Shown here: positions 51,339 to 61,783 of the stretch, piece by piece
How positions within the stretch are numbered: position 1 is the first letter of the stretch
Layout of the letters: the number at the start of each line of letters is the position of its first letter
DNA from: Trichocoleus sp. FACHB-46
GTDB lineage: Bacteria > Cyanobacteriota > Cyanobacteriia > FACHB-46
Length of the DNA stretch: 64,000 bases
NCBI RefSeq assembly: GCF_014695385.1
Contig: NZ_JACJOD010000033.1
Location: forward strand, 62,001 to 126,000
Direction of reading: 5' to 3'
The notes under the pieces: generated by a model
What the model saw: only the letters and a program-made list of their open reading frames with translations
What the model was told of the DNA's origin: nothing
Database searches by the model: none
Position numbers and translations under genes: made by a program

Positions 51339-54300
51339 TGTTCAACTCGGCCCCTCGCAACGGAAGGATTTCAACCACTTTGTATTGACTGGTACTTGAA
51401 CCTCCTTCTCGTTTCAATTCAGTCCCTCACAATGGAAGGATTTTAGCAAACCTTGATATGAGTTACCCAAGTTATGAATTGGGTGTTTCAATTCGGTCCC
51501 CCGCAACGGAAGGATTTCAGCCCAAGGCTCTATGCCCCTTAAAGGATACACAACACTCAGGTTTCAATTCGGTCCCTCCCATCGGAAGGATTTCAGCCTG
51601 AGTATCACCAAAAGTTACGAGAAGGATTCTTACAGAAGTTTCAATTCGGTCCCTCCCATCGGAAGGATTTCAGCACCCTAATATTTGGCACCGCAGCAGT
51701 GGTAAAAGCGTTTCAATTCGGTCCCTCCCATCGGAAGGATTTCAGCTCTCTCAAGCCTTGTAACTACAACAAACCTGACGGGTTTCAATTCGGTCCCTCC
51801 CAACGGAAGGATTTTAGCAATTCTAATCATGATTGACAGGGGGGCAATGCTGGTTGTTTCAATTCGGTCCCTCCCAACGGAAGGATTTCAGCGACTTCCT
51901 CCAGATTGACCGGGTGTTGAGTGTCCTGTTTCAATTCGGTCCCTCCCATCGGAAGGATTTCAGCCGGTGAACCCGGTGATCGCGGTTCTCGCTTTCAGCA
52001 CCCCGTTGTTTCAATTCGGTCCCTCCCATCGGAAGGATTTCAGCTCAACCGCTGGTACTCAAATGCCTTCGCAATCATTGTTTCAATTCGGTCCCTCCCA
52101 TCGGAAGGATTTCAGCGTCGGAGGGTTTAACGGGATCTCCCTTACCTCGATTGTTTCAATTCGGTCCCTCCCAACGGAAGGATTTCAGCGGTTTAACCTA
52201 GAAGCCCCCGAGTGGTACTGGGAATATGTTTCAATTCGGTCCCTCCCATCGGAAGGATTTCAGCTGGCTGGCGTAAGAAGCAAAGGCTCGCTGAACTGTG
52301 TTTCAATTCGGTCCCTCCCAACGGAAGGATTTCAGCTCATTCTGATCGGCATGGCTTGAAATTATTTGCTGCGTTTCAATTCGGTCCCTCCCAACGGAAG
52401 GATTTCAGCGGCAAAGCGGGGCTGTACCAATTCAACGCGAGGATGACGTTTCAATTCGGTCCCTCCCAACGGAAGGATTTCAGCGGCTTACTGATTCCTT
52501 CTACAGATTGGCAATTCTCCGGTTTCAATTCGGTCCCTCCCAACGGAAGGATTTCAGCCGCCCAATGCTTCATGGATAGAGCCTCGATACTCATCGTTTC
52601 AATTCGGTCCCTCCCAACGGAAGGATTTCAGCATTACACCGATACCGTGGGCTATAAGGAGATGAACATGTTTCAATTCGGTCCCTCCCAACGGAAGGAT
52701 TTCAGCGAGCTAGAAGCTAAGCGAGTGATTGAGCAGCTTTTAGTTTCAATTCGGTCCCTCCCATCGGAAGGATTTCAGCTCGCGGAAGTGGGCGGTATGA
52801 CACAGAAGCTTAACCTTGTTTCAATTCGGTCCCTCCCAACGGAAGGATTTCAGCAGGTGCTACTTTATCGAGGGTTGCTACCATATCGTCTGTTTCAATT
52901 CGGTCCCTCCCAACGGAAGGATTTCAGCGAAAGTTAGAGTGAAGCTCAGTGATGGAACTCTAAAGTTTCAATTCGGTCCCTCCCAACGGAAGGATTTCAG
53001 CGCCTCCCATTGAGGTAAAAAAAAACCTGTCAATGAGTTTCAATTCGGTCCCTCCCAACGGAAGGATTTCAGCAACCTGTCTTCCTCGCCCAGCTCCAGC
53101 GACTCTTTGTTTCAATTCGGTCCCTCCCAACGGAAGGATTTCAGCTACACAAGGTATTTATCTCTAGGATCTAACTCGATGTTTCAATTCGGTCCCTCCC
53201 AACGGAAGGATTTCAGCGATTGCGTTTCCTCCAGTCGGTGAATGATCCGCTCCGTTTCAATTCGGTCCCTCCCAACGGAAGGATTTCAGCTGCCGCGTCT
53301 TGCCTCTATCCTGTTCAACGTCCCGGGTTTCAATTCGGTCCCTCCCAACGGAAGGATTTCAGCGGATTGAGTGCTCCCTACACTGTCACAGGAGATAAGT
53401 TTCAATTCGGTCCCTCCCAACGGAAGGATTTCAGCCTGTACCGCCCGCCCAGCACCAATTCAAAGTTCGAGCTAAATCGTTTCAATTCGGTCCCTCCCAA
53501 CGGAAGGATTTCAGCCTAAGATTGCAGCCAACAAAGTAATCTCTACCGTGTTTCAATTCGGTCCCTCCCAACGGAAGGATTTCAGCGAATCCCTCCAGGG
53601 GGTGACGCATGGATAGTCAAGTTTCAATTCGGTCCCTCCCAACGGAAGGATTTCAGCCTTCTGATTGCTGGCTATGCGATCGCCTTCAACTACGTTTCAA
53701 TTCGGTCCCTCCCAACGGAAGGATTTCAGCCTCAAATAGACTGCTTTGGGCCTGTTCGTTAAAAGTGTTTCAATTCGGTCCCTCCCAACGGAAGGATTTC
53801 AGCGTATTTGAAGACCCACTGGGTTATTCAGACGGTGTTGTGTTTCAATTCGGTCCCTCCCAACGGAAGGATTTCAGCGCGCCAAGAAGCCAGCTTGGAC
53901 GACCAACGAAAAGCTGTTTCAATTCGGTCCCTCCCAACGGAAGGATTTCAGCCGATCGCTCAACCAATCTAGAAGGCCACCATACCAGTTTCAATTCGGT
54001 CCCTCCCAACGGAAGGATTTCAGCTCAGATCCCGCCGCACATAGAGCAGGTGATTATCAACGTTTCAATTCGGTCCCTCCCAACGGAAGGATTTCAGCCT
54101 CCAAGTCCGTTCTTCCAGAAATGCTTCAATACTGTTTCAATTCGGTCCCTCCCAACGGAAGGATTTCAGCCCCTGTTTCAATATCCTCTGTAGGCGTAAT
54201 ACAAAAGTTTCAATTCGGTCCCTCCCAACGGAAGGATTTCAGCTTACTAAGGCGTTTTTGCCCCCTTCCCCTAACAAGTTTCAATTCGGTCCCTCCCAAC

Positions 54301-54755
54301 GGAAGGATTTCAGCAACGTTAAGGTGTAGAACTCTGAGGCGATGCCTAAGTTTCAATTCGGTCCCTCCCAACGGAAGGATTTCAGCCTGGCATCAGTGAG
54401 GATGGTGCTTGCGCTTTTAGAGTTTCAATTCGGTCCCTCCCAACGGAAGGATTTCAGCCTGCGATCGCCCCATCCATCTCTACACCCCAAGCCGTTTCAA
54501 TTCGGTCCCTCCCAACGGAAGGATTTCAGCTCTCTACTGCTTCGCCCACAAAAACCAGCACTTCGCTATCAGTTTCAATTCGGTCCCTCCCAACGGAAGG
54601 ATTTCAGCCGCGAAGAGTAGTTGGCAGGGGTGCCGTTGTTGTTGGTTTCAATTCGGTCCCTCCCAACGGAAGGATTTCAGCATGGCGGCCTTGAGTTACA
54701 GTTGGTAGCCTATTATGAGTTTCAATTCGGTCCCTCCCAACGGAAGGATTTCAGC
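51339..54755 (-). CRISPR. CRISPR array, 47 repeats of 37 bp, 46 spacers of 34-43 nt
   Basis: In the plus direction the repeat begins GTTTCAATTCGGTCCC and ends GGAAGGATTTCAGC. The first three copies from the left (51339, 51411, 51485) are degenerate, marking the distal end. The array is therefore read on the minus strand, starting near 54755 beside the cas operon, and each crRNA would carry a 5' handle ATTGAAAC. The repeat can fold a 7-bp stem with a three-base loop. Eight copies have a loop base change (GTT to GAT on the minus strand): repeats 4-6, 9-11, 13 and 20; all others have the majority form. Repeat type and neighbours fit type I-G. Confidence 0.97.
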
Positions 54756-54894
54756 TGCGGGGTGCTTTATCCCTTGCCATATAAAGTTTTCTAGGTTCAG
54801 GTGCGCGGATTTGCATAAATTCTTGTACTTATTTACAAGCTGTCCAAACCATAGGGGTTTTAGACTCACTCTCAGCTCTCATCCTGTAAGTATT
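54756..54894 (-). promoter_or_regulatory. CRISPR leader
   Basis: AT-rich 139-bp region between the youngest repeat and csb2. On the minus strand it contains GCGCACCTGAACC and AACTTTATATGGC just before the first repeat, which look like leader elements of other cyanobacterial arrays as I remember them. It should hold the array promoter. Confidence 0.6.
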
Positions 54895-56409
54895 TCAGTG
54901 AACGCGCGGATTTCCTGTGCTTAGAGTTGTTGCAGTCACTGATATAACCTTATTCTGAGCGCTCGGCTGTTTAACACCTAACCACTCGCGCATAGGGGCC
55001 ATCGCACCCAAGCCGTAGTGGGCAGCATAGCCCAAGATAATCGGACCAGTCACTGGGGTTGAAAACCTCAAGGTGACTCGATAGCCTACTCGTCCTACCT
55101 TCTTCCCTTGACGACAGTCGGACTCCCATTCCCAAAACTTTGGAAATGGTTCGCAAGATGCTATCACAGCTATTGCATTATCCATAATGAGTGCTAACCC
55201 TTCTTCGTGCTCCTGGTAAATTGGATGACCTTGCAAGTTTAGCCAAGGTAAATGTTGTAGATACTGAAGCACCTGATGTTCTGGGCTGTCTTTTTGATAA
55301 TGCTCTGTTAGCATGCGTGGTTTACCACGACGAACTGTAGGAAATCGTGAGAGAAAGAAGGGAGTACAAGATATCCACTGGTTAAATTTTTCTTCTTTCT
55401 GTCCCAAATCAGCCAACGCCAAAGAAATGACATAGCCACGAGCAACATTGAACAAATTAGTGCAGTTCGCGATCGCAGCAAGAGCTTCTGGGCCATACCC
55501 CATCCGGCTATAAAGCTTCACTTGTTCAATATAGCGGCCTGTACGGTCTGGTACACATTGAAAAATGGTATGGTCATGATTCTTGCTGGGCTCGCCCATC
55601 TCCTGACCCGTAAAAACAGGAGCAGGACATCGACTGACTAAAACCTCATGTAATCGGTGGGTAAGCTTCAGGGCTAACTTGAAAGGCAGTCGAGGCGACG
55701 CTGAGACAGCCAGAGTAATTGTGTTTTGCTTTTGCCAGATTTCCTGCTGTATTTGAGGTTTTAGTGTATCGATCTGATAAGTGGCTTGGCGAATACCAGG
55801 AAAAACAGCCGAGCGATTAACTCCATAATTCTCATGAGCAGATAAGTTCAAGGCATTCCAGAGCGTGTCTGGATCTAGTTCTGGATCTGGAATCGATACA
55901 ATGCGCGTCCCTTGAGGATCAGGTTGAGCGCTGGATTCAGGAGCTTCTTCAACTAGGGAAAGTGTTGCAACCGATTCTTTCCGACCAAAATAGGTTACTC
56001 CTGATAAGCACAAACTTAATACCAGCTCTTCAGCTTCGGATAGGGTTGCTGACCAGTGAACGTGTAGCACATTCTGAGCGCTGGACATGAGCAGTCCTGC
56101 TGAGTAAAGAGTTTTTCCTGGTCCTGTTTGGGCTGTCTTCAGATCCACTTGAGGACGCGGGCTCCGGTGCTGAATGTAAGTTACAGATGGGAGGGTATAA
56201 CTGGGAAGCACTGAAGCTAACTTATGCAGTATTCCCTTCAAAGTCAGTTGATGTTTGTCCGCGAGTTTGACGTTATAAGCTCCCGCTACAATCGCTCGAA
56301 GAATGCGCCACGGAGCAGGAGGCCAGTCAATCACACCTTCAGAGTGGTGATTTCCCCAAGCACAGGCTTGGTATTGATTCGTGTGAAATTGAATTTCGAT
56401 GTGTATCAT
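54895..56409 (-). CDS. csb2: Csb2, type I-G Cas5-Cas6 fusion
   Basis: 504 aa. The start MIHIEIQFHTNQYQACAWGNHHSEG, with IDWPPAPWRILRAIVAG, is the hallmark of GSU0054/Csb2. The N-terminal part is Cas5-like RAMP and the C-terminal part (APMREWLGVKQ) the Cas6-like RNA-processing half. It would cut the repeat transcript and cap the crRNA 5' handle. It is the last gene of the operon, directly upstream of the array leader. Confidence 0.9.
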   Translation of the reverse strand: MIHIEIQFHTNQYQACAWGNHHSEGVIDWPPAPWRILRAIVAGAYNVKLADKHQLTLKGILHKLASVLPSYTLPSVTYIQHRSPRPQVDLKTAQTGPGKTLYSAGLLMSSAQNVLHVHWSATLSEAEELVLSLCLSGVTYFGRKESVATLSLVEEAPESSAQPDPQGTRIVSIPDPELDPDTLWNALNLSAHENYGVNRSAVFPGIRQATYQIDTLKPQIQQEIWQKQNTITLAVSASPRLPFKLALKLTHRLHEVLVSRCPAPVFTGQEMGEPSKNHDHTIFQCVPDRTGRYIEQVKLYSRMGYGPEALAAIANCTNLFNVARGYVISLALADLGQKEEKFNQWISCTPFFLSRFPTVRRGKPRMLTEHYQKDSPEHQVLQYLQHLPWLNLQGHPIYQEHEEGLALIMDNAIAVIASCEPFPKFWEWESDCRQGKKVGRVGYRVTLRFSTPVTGPIILGYAAHYGLGAMAPMREWLGVKQPSAQNKVISVTATTLSTGNPRVH

Positions 56410-56455
56410 GAATCTTATCCCTATAGCTTCTAGCCGTTCAGCAGGATTTCACCGA

Positions 56456-57460
56456 TCATTCAGTAGCAGAAGTTCCGTCCTCCTCTTCAGCAAACTGCAC
56501 CTGGTCATTCGGGACAACCACTCTTACCTTGCTAAACAAATCTGAACACTCGCCAATGGCTTCTTTAACTTGTTGCTCCAAAGTGTTGAGCTCTGCCAGT
56601 GGCTTCAAGAGCTTCTCAGCTTTAGGGATCAAGTAGCACTCTGTACGAAGCGTCACGGCATCAGATAGTAAGCGGCGCACTAGATACTCGCTGAGTATCT
56701 GAATCAAGTGCTTAGCCTTTGCATCCAAATTAGATTTATCAACCAAGCGAGTATCAATCACAAACCGCCCTATGTACCGCTCAGCCTTGAAGCTTTCACG
56801 CACGTAGACGATGTTGCCTAAGCCTGCCTCACTCGGCTTCTGTATGGCTTTGTCCTTTTCACCCCCTTTCTTTTTGTCCTTTTCAATAGCAAACATATGC
56901 TCTGTTTTGACCCCTCGACCGCGAGCTGATACTGGATCATGGACTGCACCTCCAGTCGGCATAGAGACGGCATTTTCTGCAACAAACTCACCTGAGAGAA
57001 CACGAGGAATTCGATAAATTCCCGCAATATGTGTATAGAAACTGCCCAGCACAATGCTCATCGGACACAGCGTAAAAACAGCTTTATAAATGCCTTGATC
57101 CCGTATTCGCTGGCGTAAAGCTTCTCGAAACCGTTGGTCATCAAGTCGCGCATGTTTATTCTTCAGCAGATATCCAGTGCCCAATCGATGCGGTAGGTCT
57201 ATTGTGCTAGCAACGTACTGCCCAGATTCTGTATAGATTTCAACGAAAGGTAATCCTTCAAGTTCAGGAATTAATGTGTGATTTACTGCGTCCCAAATGC
57301 TTTCTTCAATCAGATTTGCTGTTGCTTGAGGAGTATGCAGCAAAACATCAAGCCGTTGCTCCCAAGGTAAGTATGCTTGAGACACCCCTACATCTAGAAA
57401 AGTAGGCGGCTTGACCGTTGGTAAGGCAGAGTCAAATTCAACCGTGATGACATTAAGCAT
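56456..57460 (-). CDS. csb1: Csb1, type I-G Cas7 backbone subunit
   Basis: 334 aa from ATG 57460 (MLNVITVEFDSALPTV), 8 bp inside the end of csx17; a longer frame to 57532 is an artefact. LPHRLGTGYLLKN and HDPVSARGRGVKTEHM are typical of GSU0053/Csb1. It polymerises along the crRNA to form the Cascade backbone, whose thumb contacts flip out every sixth spacer base in type I systems. Confidence 0.88.
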   Translation of the reverse strand: MLNVITVEFDSALPTVKPPTFLDVGVSQAYLPWEQRLDVLLHTPQATANLIEESIWDAVNHTLIPELEGLPFVEIYTESGQYVASTIDLPHRLGTGYLLKNKHARLDDQRFREALRQRIRDQGIYKAVFTLCPMSIVLGSFYTHIAGIYRIPRVLSGEFVAENAVSMPTGGAVHDPVSARGRGVKTEHMFAIEKDKKKGGEKDKAIQKPSEAGLGNIVYVRESFKAERYIGRFVIDTRLVDKSNLDAKAKHLIQILSEYLVRRLLSDAVTLRTECYLIPKAEKLLKPLAELNTLEQQVKEAIGECSDLFSKVRVVVPNDQVQFAEEEDGTSATE

Positions 57461-59492
57461 TGACTTCTCCAAATTGATAAAAAGGTTGACAAGGAAACAC
57501 CAACGCCAGAGCACACCTCTTTCCGATCGCAATATGCTCGGGAAGTACTACTGGCTTTTGCACAGCTGCTAGTTGCCGACTCAAAGGCACTGTTGATCCA
57601 GTCAACAAGCCGTTCACTGTCTGAGCTGTTAGAGCCACGTCACGGCACCACTGAAGAGAGGCAGCATATTTATAGAGCTCTGGCAAAGGTTGAGTACTAG
57701 AATGTCGAGCTAACTTCGTAGGGCTTTTGCACAAAGCAAACCCAAGCGCCAAATCCAAGATGAGCTGGTCATTCGTGCGTCCTGCAATAAAGGCAGCGAT
57801 CGCATCAGGGCTTGCCCAATGGGTCCAGCCAAAAGAAGGGTGATACTCTTTGTCCGTGCTCCAAAGCTGCAACAGCGACAGGCATAAAGCTTCTAGCGAG
57901 GCAGTCTTAAGCCTGTATTTGTGATCATGAGACCAGAATCGAGTGCCACTCTTCGGAACATACCGTGCGGATGACAGTAATTCTCGGAAGGGACGAAAGG
58001 AGCGCCCAGTACCTTTGTGGGTTAGTGAGGTGCTGGCTAGAGCAGCTGCCAATTCAACCTCCGCGATTGGGTATTCCTTGTAGACTGCCTCAACCCATTT
58101 CTCGCTCAGTTGGGGTGAGGGGGGTATCTTAGCCTGGATTCGGCTGTGCAAAATTTCTATCTGCCCTAATAGTTTGATTGCCGTCGCTGTCTCTGCATTA
58201 CCCTGTTGTAGTTGATATAGCGTTTTGTGGAGCGCTGTTAGCAGATTGTATTGAGACTGGGACTGTTCTTTAGTGGGCCGAGCTCGAAACCGCCATTCCC
58301 CTAATTCAGCTCCGTAATCTGACTTAAGCGGTGTTGCCAAGCCAATATAAACTAAATAATTGCCCTGCCCTTTACGCTTCCAGAGGCCAAAACGAGTAAA
58401 CCGAGAGAATCCTAATGACTCACTTCTTTTAGTAAGCTCATTAAGCATATCGGTAGTGTCAACTACCTGGTTTTTGAGGCGAAATGAGAGGTAAGTTGTT
58501 ACTCTTTTCTGAAAAACTTTCCAGTCCCGAGGCTTGCTCCACAGAGGTAACCAGATTTCATAAGCACGTCCAGTGCGATCGCTAGTATCAGCAGTACCTG
58601 AATTGACCTCTAGTAGGAGTGGATAGGATGCCAGAGTATGTTCTTGATCTCCTTCATTTTGAATTTCATTACGAGGAATGCTACTGCCTGTGAAAGTTGT
58701 AGCTCCCTCCAAGTAAAGAATTAAGTCGATAGGGTTGGCAAGCTGCGAGGATCGTCCTTGATTGTTTATGTAATCCTCTAAAGACTTGTCAGAGGGAGCT
58801 AAATCATCAAAATAATCAGCTGCAGGGTATATGTGTCCCAATAGCCCTTTGAGTACCAAAGTCTCTGGCAACACTTTACCTAGTACAGCAGCCCTGATGA
58901 ATGCTTTTGCCTCGATTGATGGTTCTCCAGTTTCTAAATCCCATAGTTTGCTACAAGCCTGGAAGTAAACCGTACAAAAGTCAGTAGTTCCGACATTTCC
59001 GCCGGTTCCCAACAAGTCGTTTTTATGAAACTCAGCTTCTTGTTTTGTTTGAGTTAAAAGCCCTACTGCATCAATCCACTCCAGCAAATAAGAATTACTG
59101 ACCTTGCTAGTTATTAAGGGCATCATGAGTAGCTTCTTCTTATCTGAAGATAGACCTTTCGTGTCAAGGGGTTGTAAAACTCCTTGCAGTTCTTGATACC
59201 CTTCGCGCATCAATGCATAACGCTGAGCCTTGGACGCTAATACAATTTCTAGTTCCTTTGTGTTGCTAAAAATACTCTTTCCATTCCAAGGACTTGCAAA
59301 AGGTTTCGGTTGATACTGAAGGAGTTTTTCAACCAGTGACTCAGTAGAATCAATTTCTAAATGAAAGCAATCATTTGCCCAATACCCTACTGCACCAGAT
59401 AAACGCAAGAGACCAACGGCTTTCAACCAGCCAATCGCGTTCGTGGGCGTGAGGTGGGGAAAAGCAACTGCATTAGCTATTGCTGCGGTCAT
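57453..59492 (-). CDS. csx17: Csx17, type I-G Cas8-like large subunit
   Basis: 679 aa, in the size range of Csx17/Cas8u2. Motifs LTPTNAIGWLKAVGLLRLSG at the start, TDRTGRAYEIWLPLW and FSRFTRFGLWKRKGQGN fit the family. It should recognise the PAM and hold target DNA. The start overlaps the end of cas3 by 20 bp and its stop overlaps csb1, so the operon is translationally coupled. Confidence 0.88.
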   Translation of the reverse strand: MTAAIANAVAFPHLTPTNAIGWLKAVGLLRLSGAVGYWANDCFHLEIDSTESLVEKLLQYQPKPFASPWNGKSIFSNTKELEIVLASKAQRYALMREGYQELQGVLQPLDTKGLSSDKKKLLMMPLITSKVSNSYLLEWIDAVGLLTQTKQEAEFHKNDLLGTGGNVGTTDFCTVYFQACSKLWDLETGEPSIEAKAFIRAAVLGKVLPETLVLKGLLGHIYPAADYFDDLAPSDKSLEDYINNQGRSSQLANPIDLILYLEGATTFTGSSIPRNEIQNEGDQEHTLASYPLLLEVNSGTADTSDRTGRAYEIWLPLWSKPRDWKVFQKRVTTYLSFRLKNQVVDTTDMLNELTKRSESLGFSRFTRFGLWKRKGQGNYLVYIGLATPLKSDYGAELGEWRFRARPTKEQSQSQYNLLTALHKTLYQLQQGNAETATAIKLLGQIEILHSRIQAKIPPSPQLSEKWVEAVYKEYPIAEVELAAALASTSLTHKGTGRSFRPFRELLSSARYVPKSGTRFWSHDHKYRLKTASLEALCLSLLQLWSTDKEYHPSFGWTHWASPDAIAAFIAGRTNDQLILDLALGFALCKSPTKLARHSSTQPLPELYKYAASLQWCRDVALTAQTVNGLLTGSTVPLSRQLAAVQKPVVLPEHIAIGKRCALALVFPCQPFYQFGEVNA

Positions 59493-61680
59493 TTTTCACT
59501 TCCTCTTCTCGATATTTAGATGCTTTTACATCAGCGTTACGAACCAGAGCTTCGAGATAGACTAATTTGAAGAAGCCATACTTTTCGAGCAATTCTTCAA
59601 TTTGTAAATCCCAATCCTCAAAATCTCCTGCTAGAGATAGTTCAACAGAAGGCAGTATTTCACTATTTTCAATTTCGACTTCACATAGTTGACTGCCTAT
59701 CTCAACTCCCCTCACAATCCTTAGGCTGCAATCTTCTTGGGGATTATTGGGCATTAGGCTATCACGGACTTTACCATGATGAGCAGCAATTAGATATTGT
59801 GCTAGGAAGGGAGCTCCCTGCGCAGCGGCAGCAAGTGCACTTGCCATCTCATGCCGATATCCATTCAGTTCGCTTGCATGACCATAATTTTTTGATTTTG
59901 CTAAGAGGTTTCCTTTTGCTCTGGCGTAAGCTTGCCAAAGTTGATGCGCCTTGCCCCAATCATGCCAGCGGGCACAACGGCATAATTCCTCCGTTAGAGG
60001 CTGAGACAAACCGAGATGCTGGAGAAAAGGAATTATCTTTTGCAAGCAGTCTTCAGTATCTTTCAGATGAACTCCTAGCTTTAAGCTGTAGGAGAAACGT
60101 CGATCGCTGAATTCAGGCTCTAACTGCAACTTGTATCGATTAGGATCAGGTTTGTCTTTAGGGTTTGCTGTCCAACCTCGCTCATGGGAATACCCACCCT
60201 GGTCCAATGGCAGCCACACAACATCCCCACTAGTCGGCCTGGCTTTCTCCCACCTGTCCTCACCCCAAATGCAAGGGGTGACATTATAGGATTGACAGAA
60301 ATCTAATAATTGTTTAATAGGCACAGGGCAAAGATATCTCTGCATTGGTAGTTGATTAGGTTGCTCAGTTGACCAGAATACTAAGACCGTAAAGTTTGTA
60401 GTTTCTCGAATGAAATCCGAAACCGTTGATGAGCCACGAAGGTTTCGTTTCAGATAATGAGTACAAAAAAATGTTTCTAAATGTTGCTTAGTTAACAGTC
60501 GGTGGGATATGTCCAGCTGAGGTAATGCGACTTTGGAAAGATGGTGAAGACTAGCATCAGTCAACTCTAGTAAACGGTTCCGAGTATCTTGGCACTCTAA
60601 ATCGCTGTATGGAATAGCCTTCCAGTTCTGCTGATAGTCCAGCCAGCGAATTTCTACGTGATTGCTTGTTCGCTTGCGTCCACAACGCCCGCACCGCTGC
60701 ACGAACGAAGACCAAGGGCACAGTTCAGTAATTAGCAAATCTGCATCTAAATCTACCCCTGCTTCAACAACCTGAGTGGCGACAATGATTCCCTTGTAAT
60801 CTTTGAGCTTCTTCTGTAACACTTCACGATCGATACCCAAAAAACGGCTGTGAATGACTAGCGGCTCCAAGTCGGCCAGTAACTCGCCAATTTCTCTCGC
60901 CCGATCAACTGTATTCACAACCATTAGGGATAAAGTGTCTGGCGTATGCTTTGCCCTTAGTAAAACAGCAACATCCTTAACCCCTTCCACACTTGCTCTG
61001 TACACAGGCTTTGGTCGAGTTACCTTAGCATTTAACTCTTCATGTGCAAAATCTATTTTATTGAGGTCAAAACGCTCTATTTTTAACTCCTTAAGTGGGC
61101 GCTCATCAAAGGTTGCTGACATTAAGCACAATTGAACGTTTCCGAAGGTGCCTAAGTCCTGCCAATGTTTGTAAAGCTGGACTAGAGTACTGTACGCAAC
61201 GCCTGTCAACTGAATTTCATCGAGTACCCATCGACAGTCATTAGTTAGGGCTGCACAGTGTAAAGGTCTCTGCGCCCAGGACACCCCAAACCCACGATTG
61301 AGAGCCCGAGATAACAGTTGATCTTGGGTACCTATCAAAATGGCAGGCTGAGTTAGATCTTGTTCAAAGCCATGCTCTACCTTACCTCCTTTAAGGCAGT
61401 AAACCTGAATCGGCAAACCTGATGCTTTTACTACTCGTTGAGTATTTTCATAAACCTGATCAACGAGTGACCGAGTGGGCAATGCATAAATTAGTCGCGT
61501 TGTTGATGGCTCACCAATCTTGTGGGAGTAAAGCCAAGGAACAACTGTCCCTGACTCCTTTCCTGCCCCTGTAGGTGCACGAATAACAGAGACGAGCTTA
61601 CCGTCCCAACCGGAAAATCGTTCTTGCCAGGGGTAGGGAGTAAACCCTGTAACCTGCTTAAAAAAGTCTTTGTAGTTCAC
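59473..61680 (-). CDS. cas3: Cas3 helicase-nuclease with C-terminal HD domain
   Basis: 735 aa, GTG start at 61680. The helicase motifs are first: APTGAGKES (Walker A, about 36-42), WVLDEIQLT (DExH-like), MSATF and QRCGRCGRKR (motif VI). The HD nuclease is at the C-terminus (CARWHDWGKAHQLWQ, about residue 570, with AAHHGKVRD later), the arrangement known for type I-G. It unwinds and degrades DNA after Cascade binding. First gene of the operon, with its own promoter at 61749-61777. Confidence 0.92.
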   Translation of the reverse strand: MNYKDFFKQVTGFTPYPWQERFSGWDGKLVSVIRAPTGAGKESGTVVPWLYSHKIGEPSTTRLIYALPTRSLVDQVYENTQRVVKASGLPIQVYCLKGGKVEHGFEQDLTQPAILIGTQDQLLSRALNRGFGVSWAQRPLHCAALTNDCRWVLDEIQLTGVAYSTLVQLYKHWQDLGTFGNVQLCLMSATFDERPLKELKIERFDLNKIDFAHEELNAKVTRPKPVYRASVEGVKDVAVLLRAKHTPDTLSLMVVNTVDRAREIGELLADLEPLVIHSRFLGIDREVLQKKLKDYKGIIVATQVVEAGVDLDADLLITELCPWSSFVQRCGRCGRKRTSNHVEIRWLDYQQNWKAIPYSDLECQDTRNRLLELTDASLHHLSKVALPQLDISHRLLTKQHLETFFCTHYLKRNLRGSSTVSDFIRETTNFTVLVFWSTEQPNQLPMQRYLCPVPIKQLLDFCQSYNVTPCIWGEDRWEKARPTSGDVVWLPLDQGGYSHERGWTANPKDKPDPNRYKLQLEPEFSDRRFSYSLKLGVHLKDTEDCLQKIIPFLQHLGLSQPLTEELCRCARWHDWGKAHQLWQAYARAKGNLLAKSKNYGHASELNGYRHEMASALAAAAQGAPFLAQYLIAAHHGKVRDSLMPNNPQEDCSLRIVRGVEIGSQLCEVEIENSEILPSVELSLAGDFEDWDLQIEELLEKYGFFKLVYLEALVRNADVKASKYREEEVKNDRSNS

Positions 61681-61706
61681 GGTGTAGTTAAAGACCCTTC
61701 ATGAGG

Positions 61707-61727
61707 TTGTTTAAGTCTTTCTATCAT
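61707..61727 (-). promoter_or_regulatory. Putative target of the CRISPR-like regulatory RNA in the cas3 leader
   Basis: On the minus strand this segment reads ATGATAGAAAGACTTAAACA and matches the pseudo-spacer at 61851-61834 in 16 of its first 18 bases; mismatches at positions 6 and 12 only. It is preceded by GTC (possible PAM). It lies about 20-45 bp downstream of the -10 and ends 27 bp before the cas3 start codon. Confidence 0.6.
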
Positions 61728-61748
61728 GACGGTAATTTAGTTTTTACC

Positions 61749-61777
61749 AATATATTCCCCCAAACCTCTACTGTCTA
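61749..61777 (-). promoter_or_regulatory. Probable cas operon promoter
   Basis: On the minus strand TAGACA (61777-61772) and TATATT (61754-61749), each five of six matches to consensus, are 17 bp apart. It lies between the CRISPR-like mini-array and its predicted target. Confidence 0.65.
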
Positions 61778-61783
61778 GGGGAA

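Noticed and set aside
52929-52964. Spacer matching the portal gene near 50989
   Set aside because: Only a 13-base match (AGTGATGGAACTC) with unrelated flanks; not a protospacer.
51921-54620. Long plus-strand ORFs with repeating peptides such as FQFGPSQRKDFS
   Set aside because: They are translations of the CRISPR repeats and spacers, not genes.
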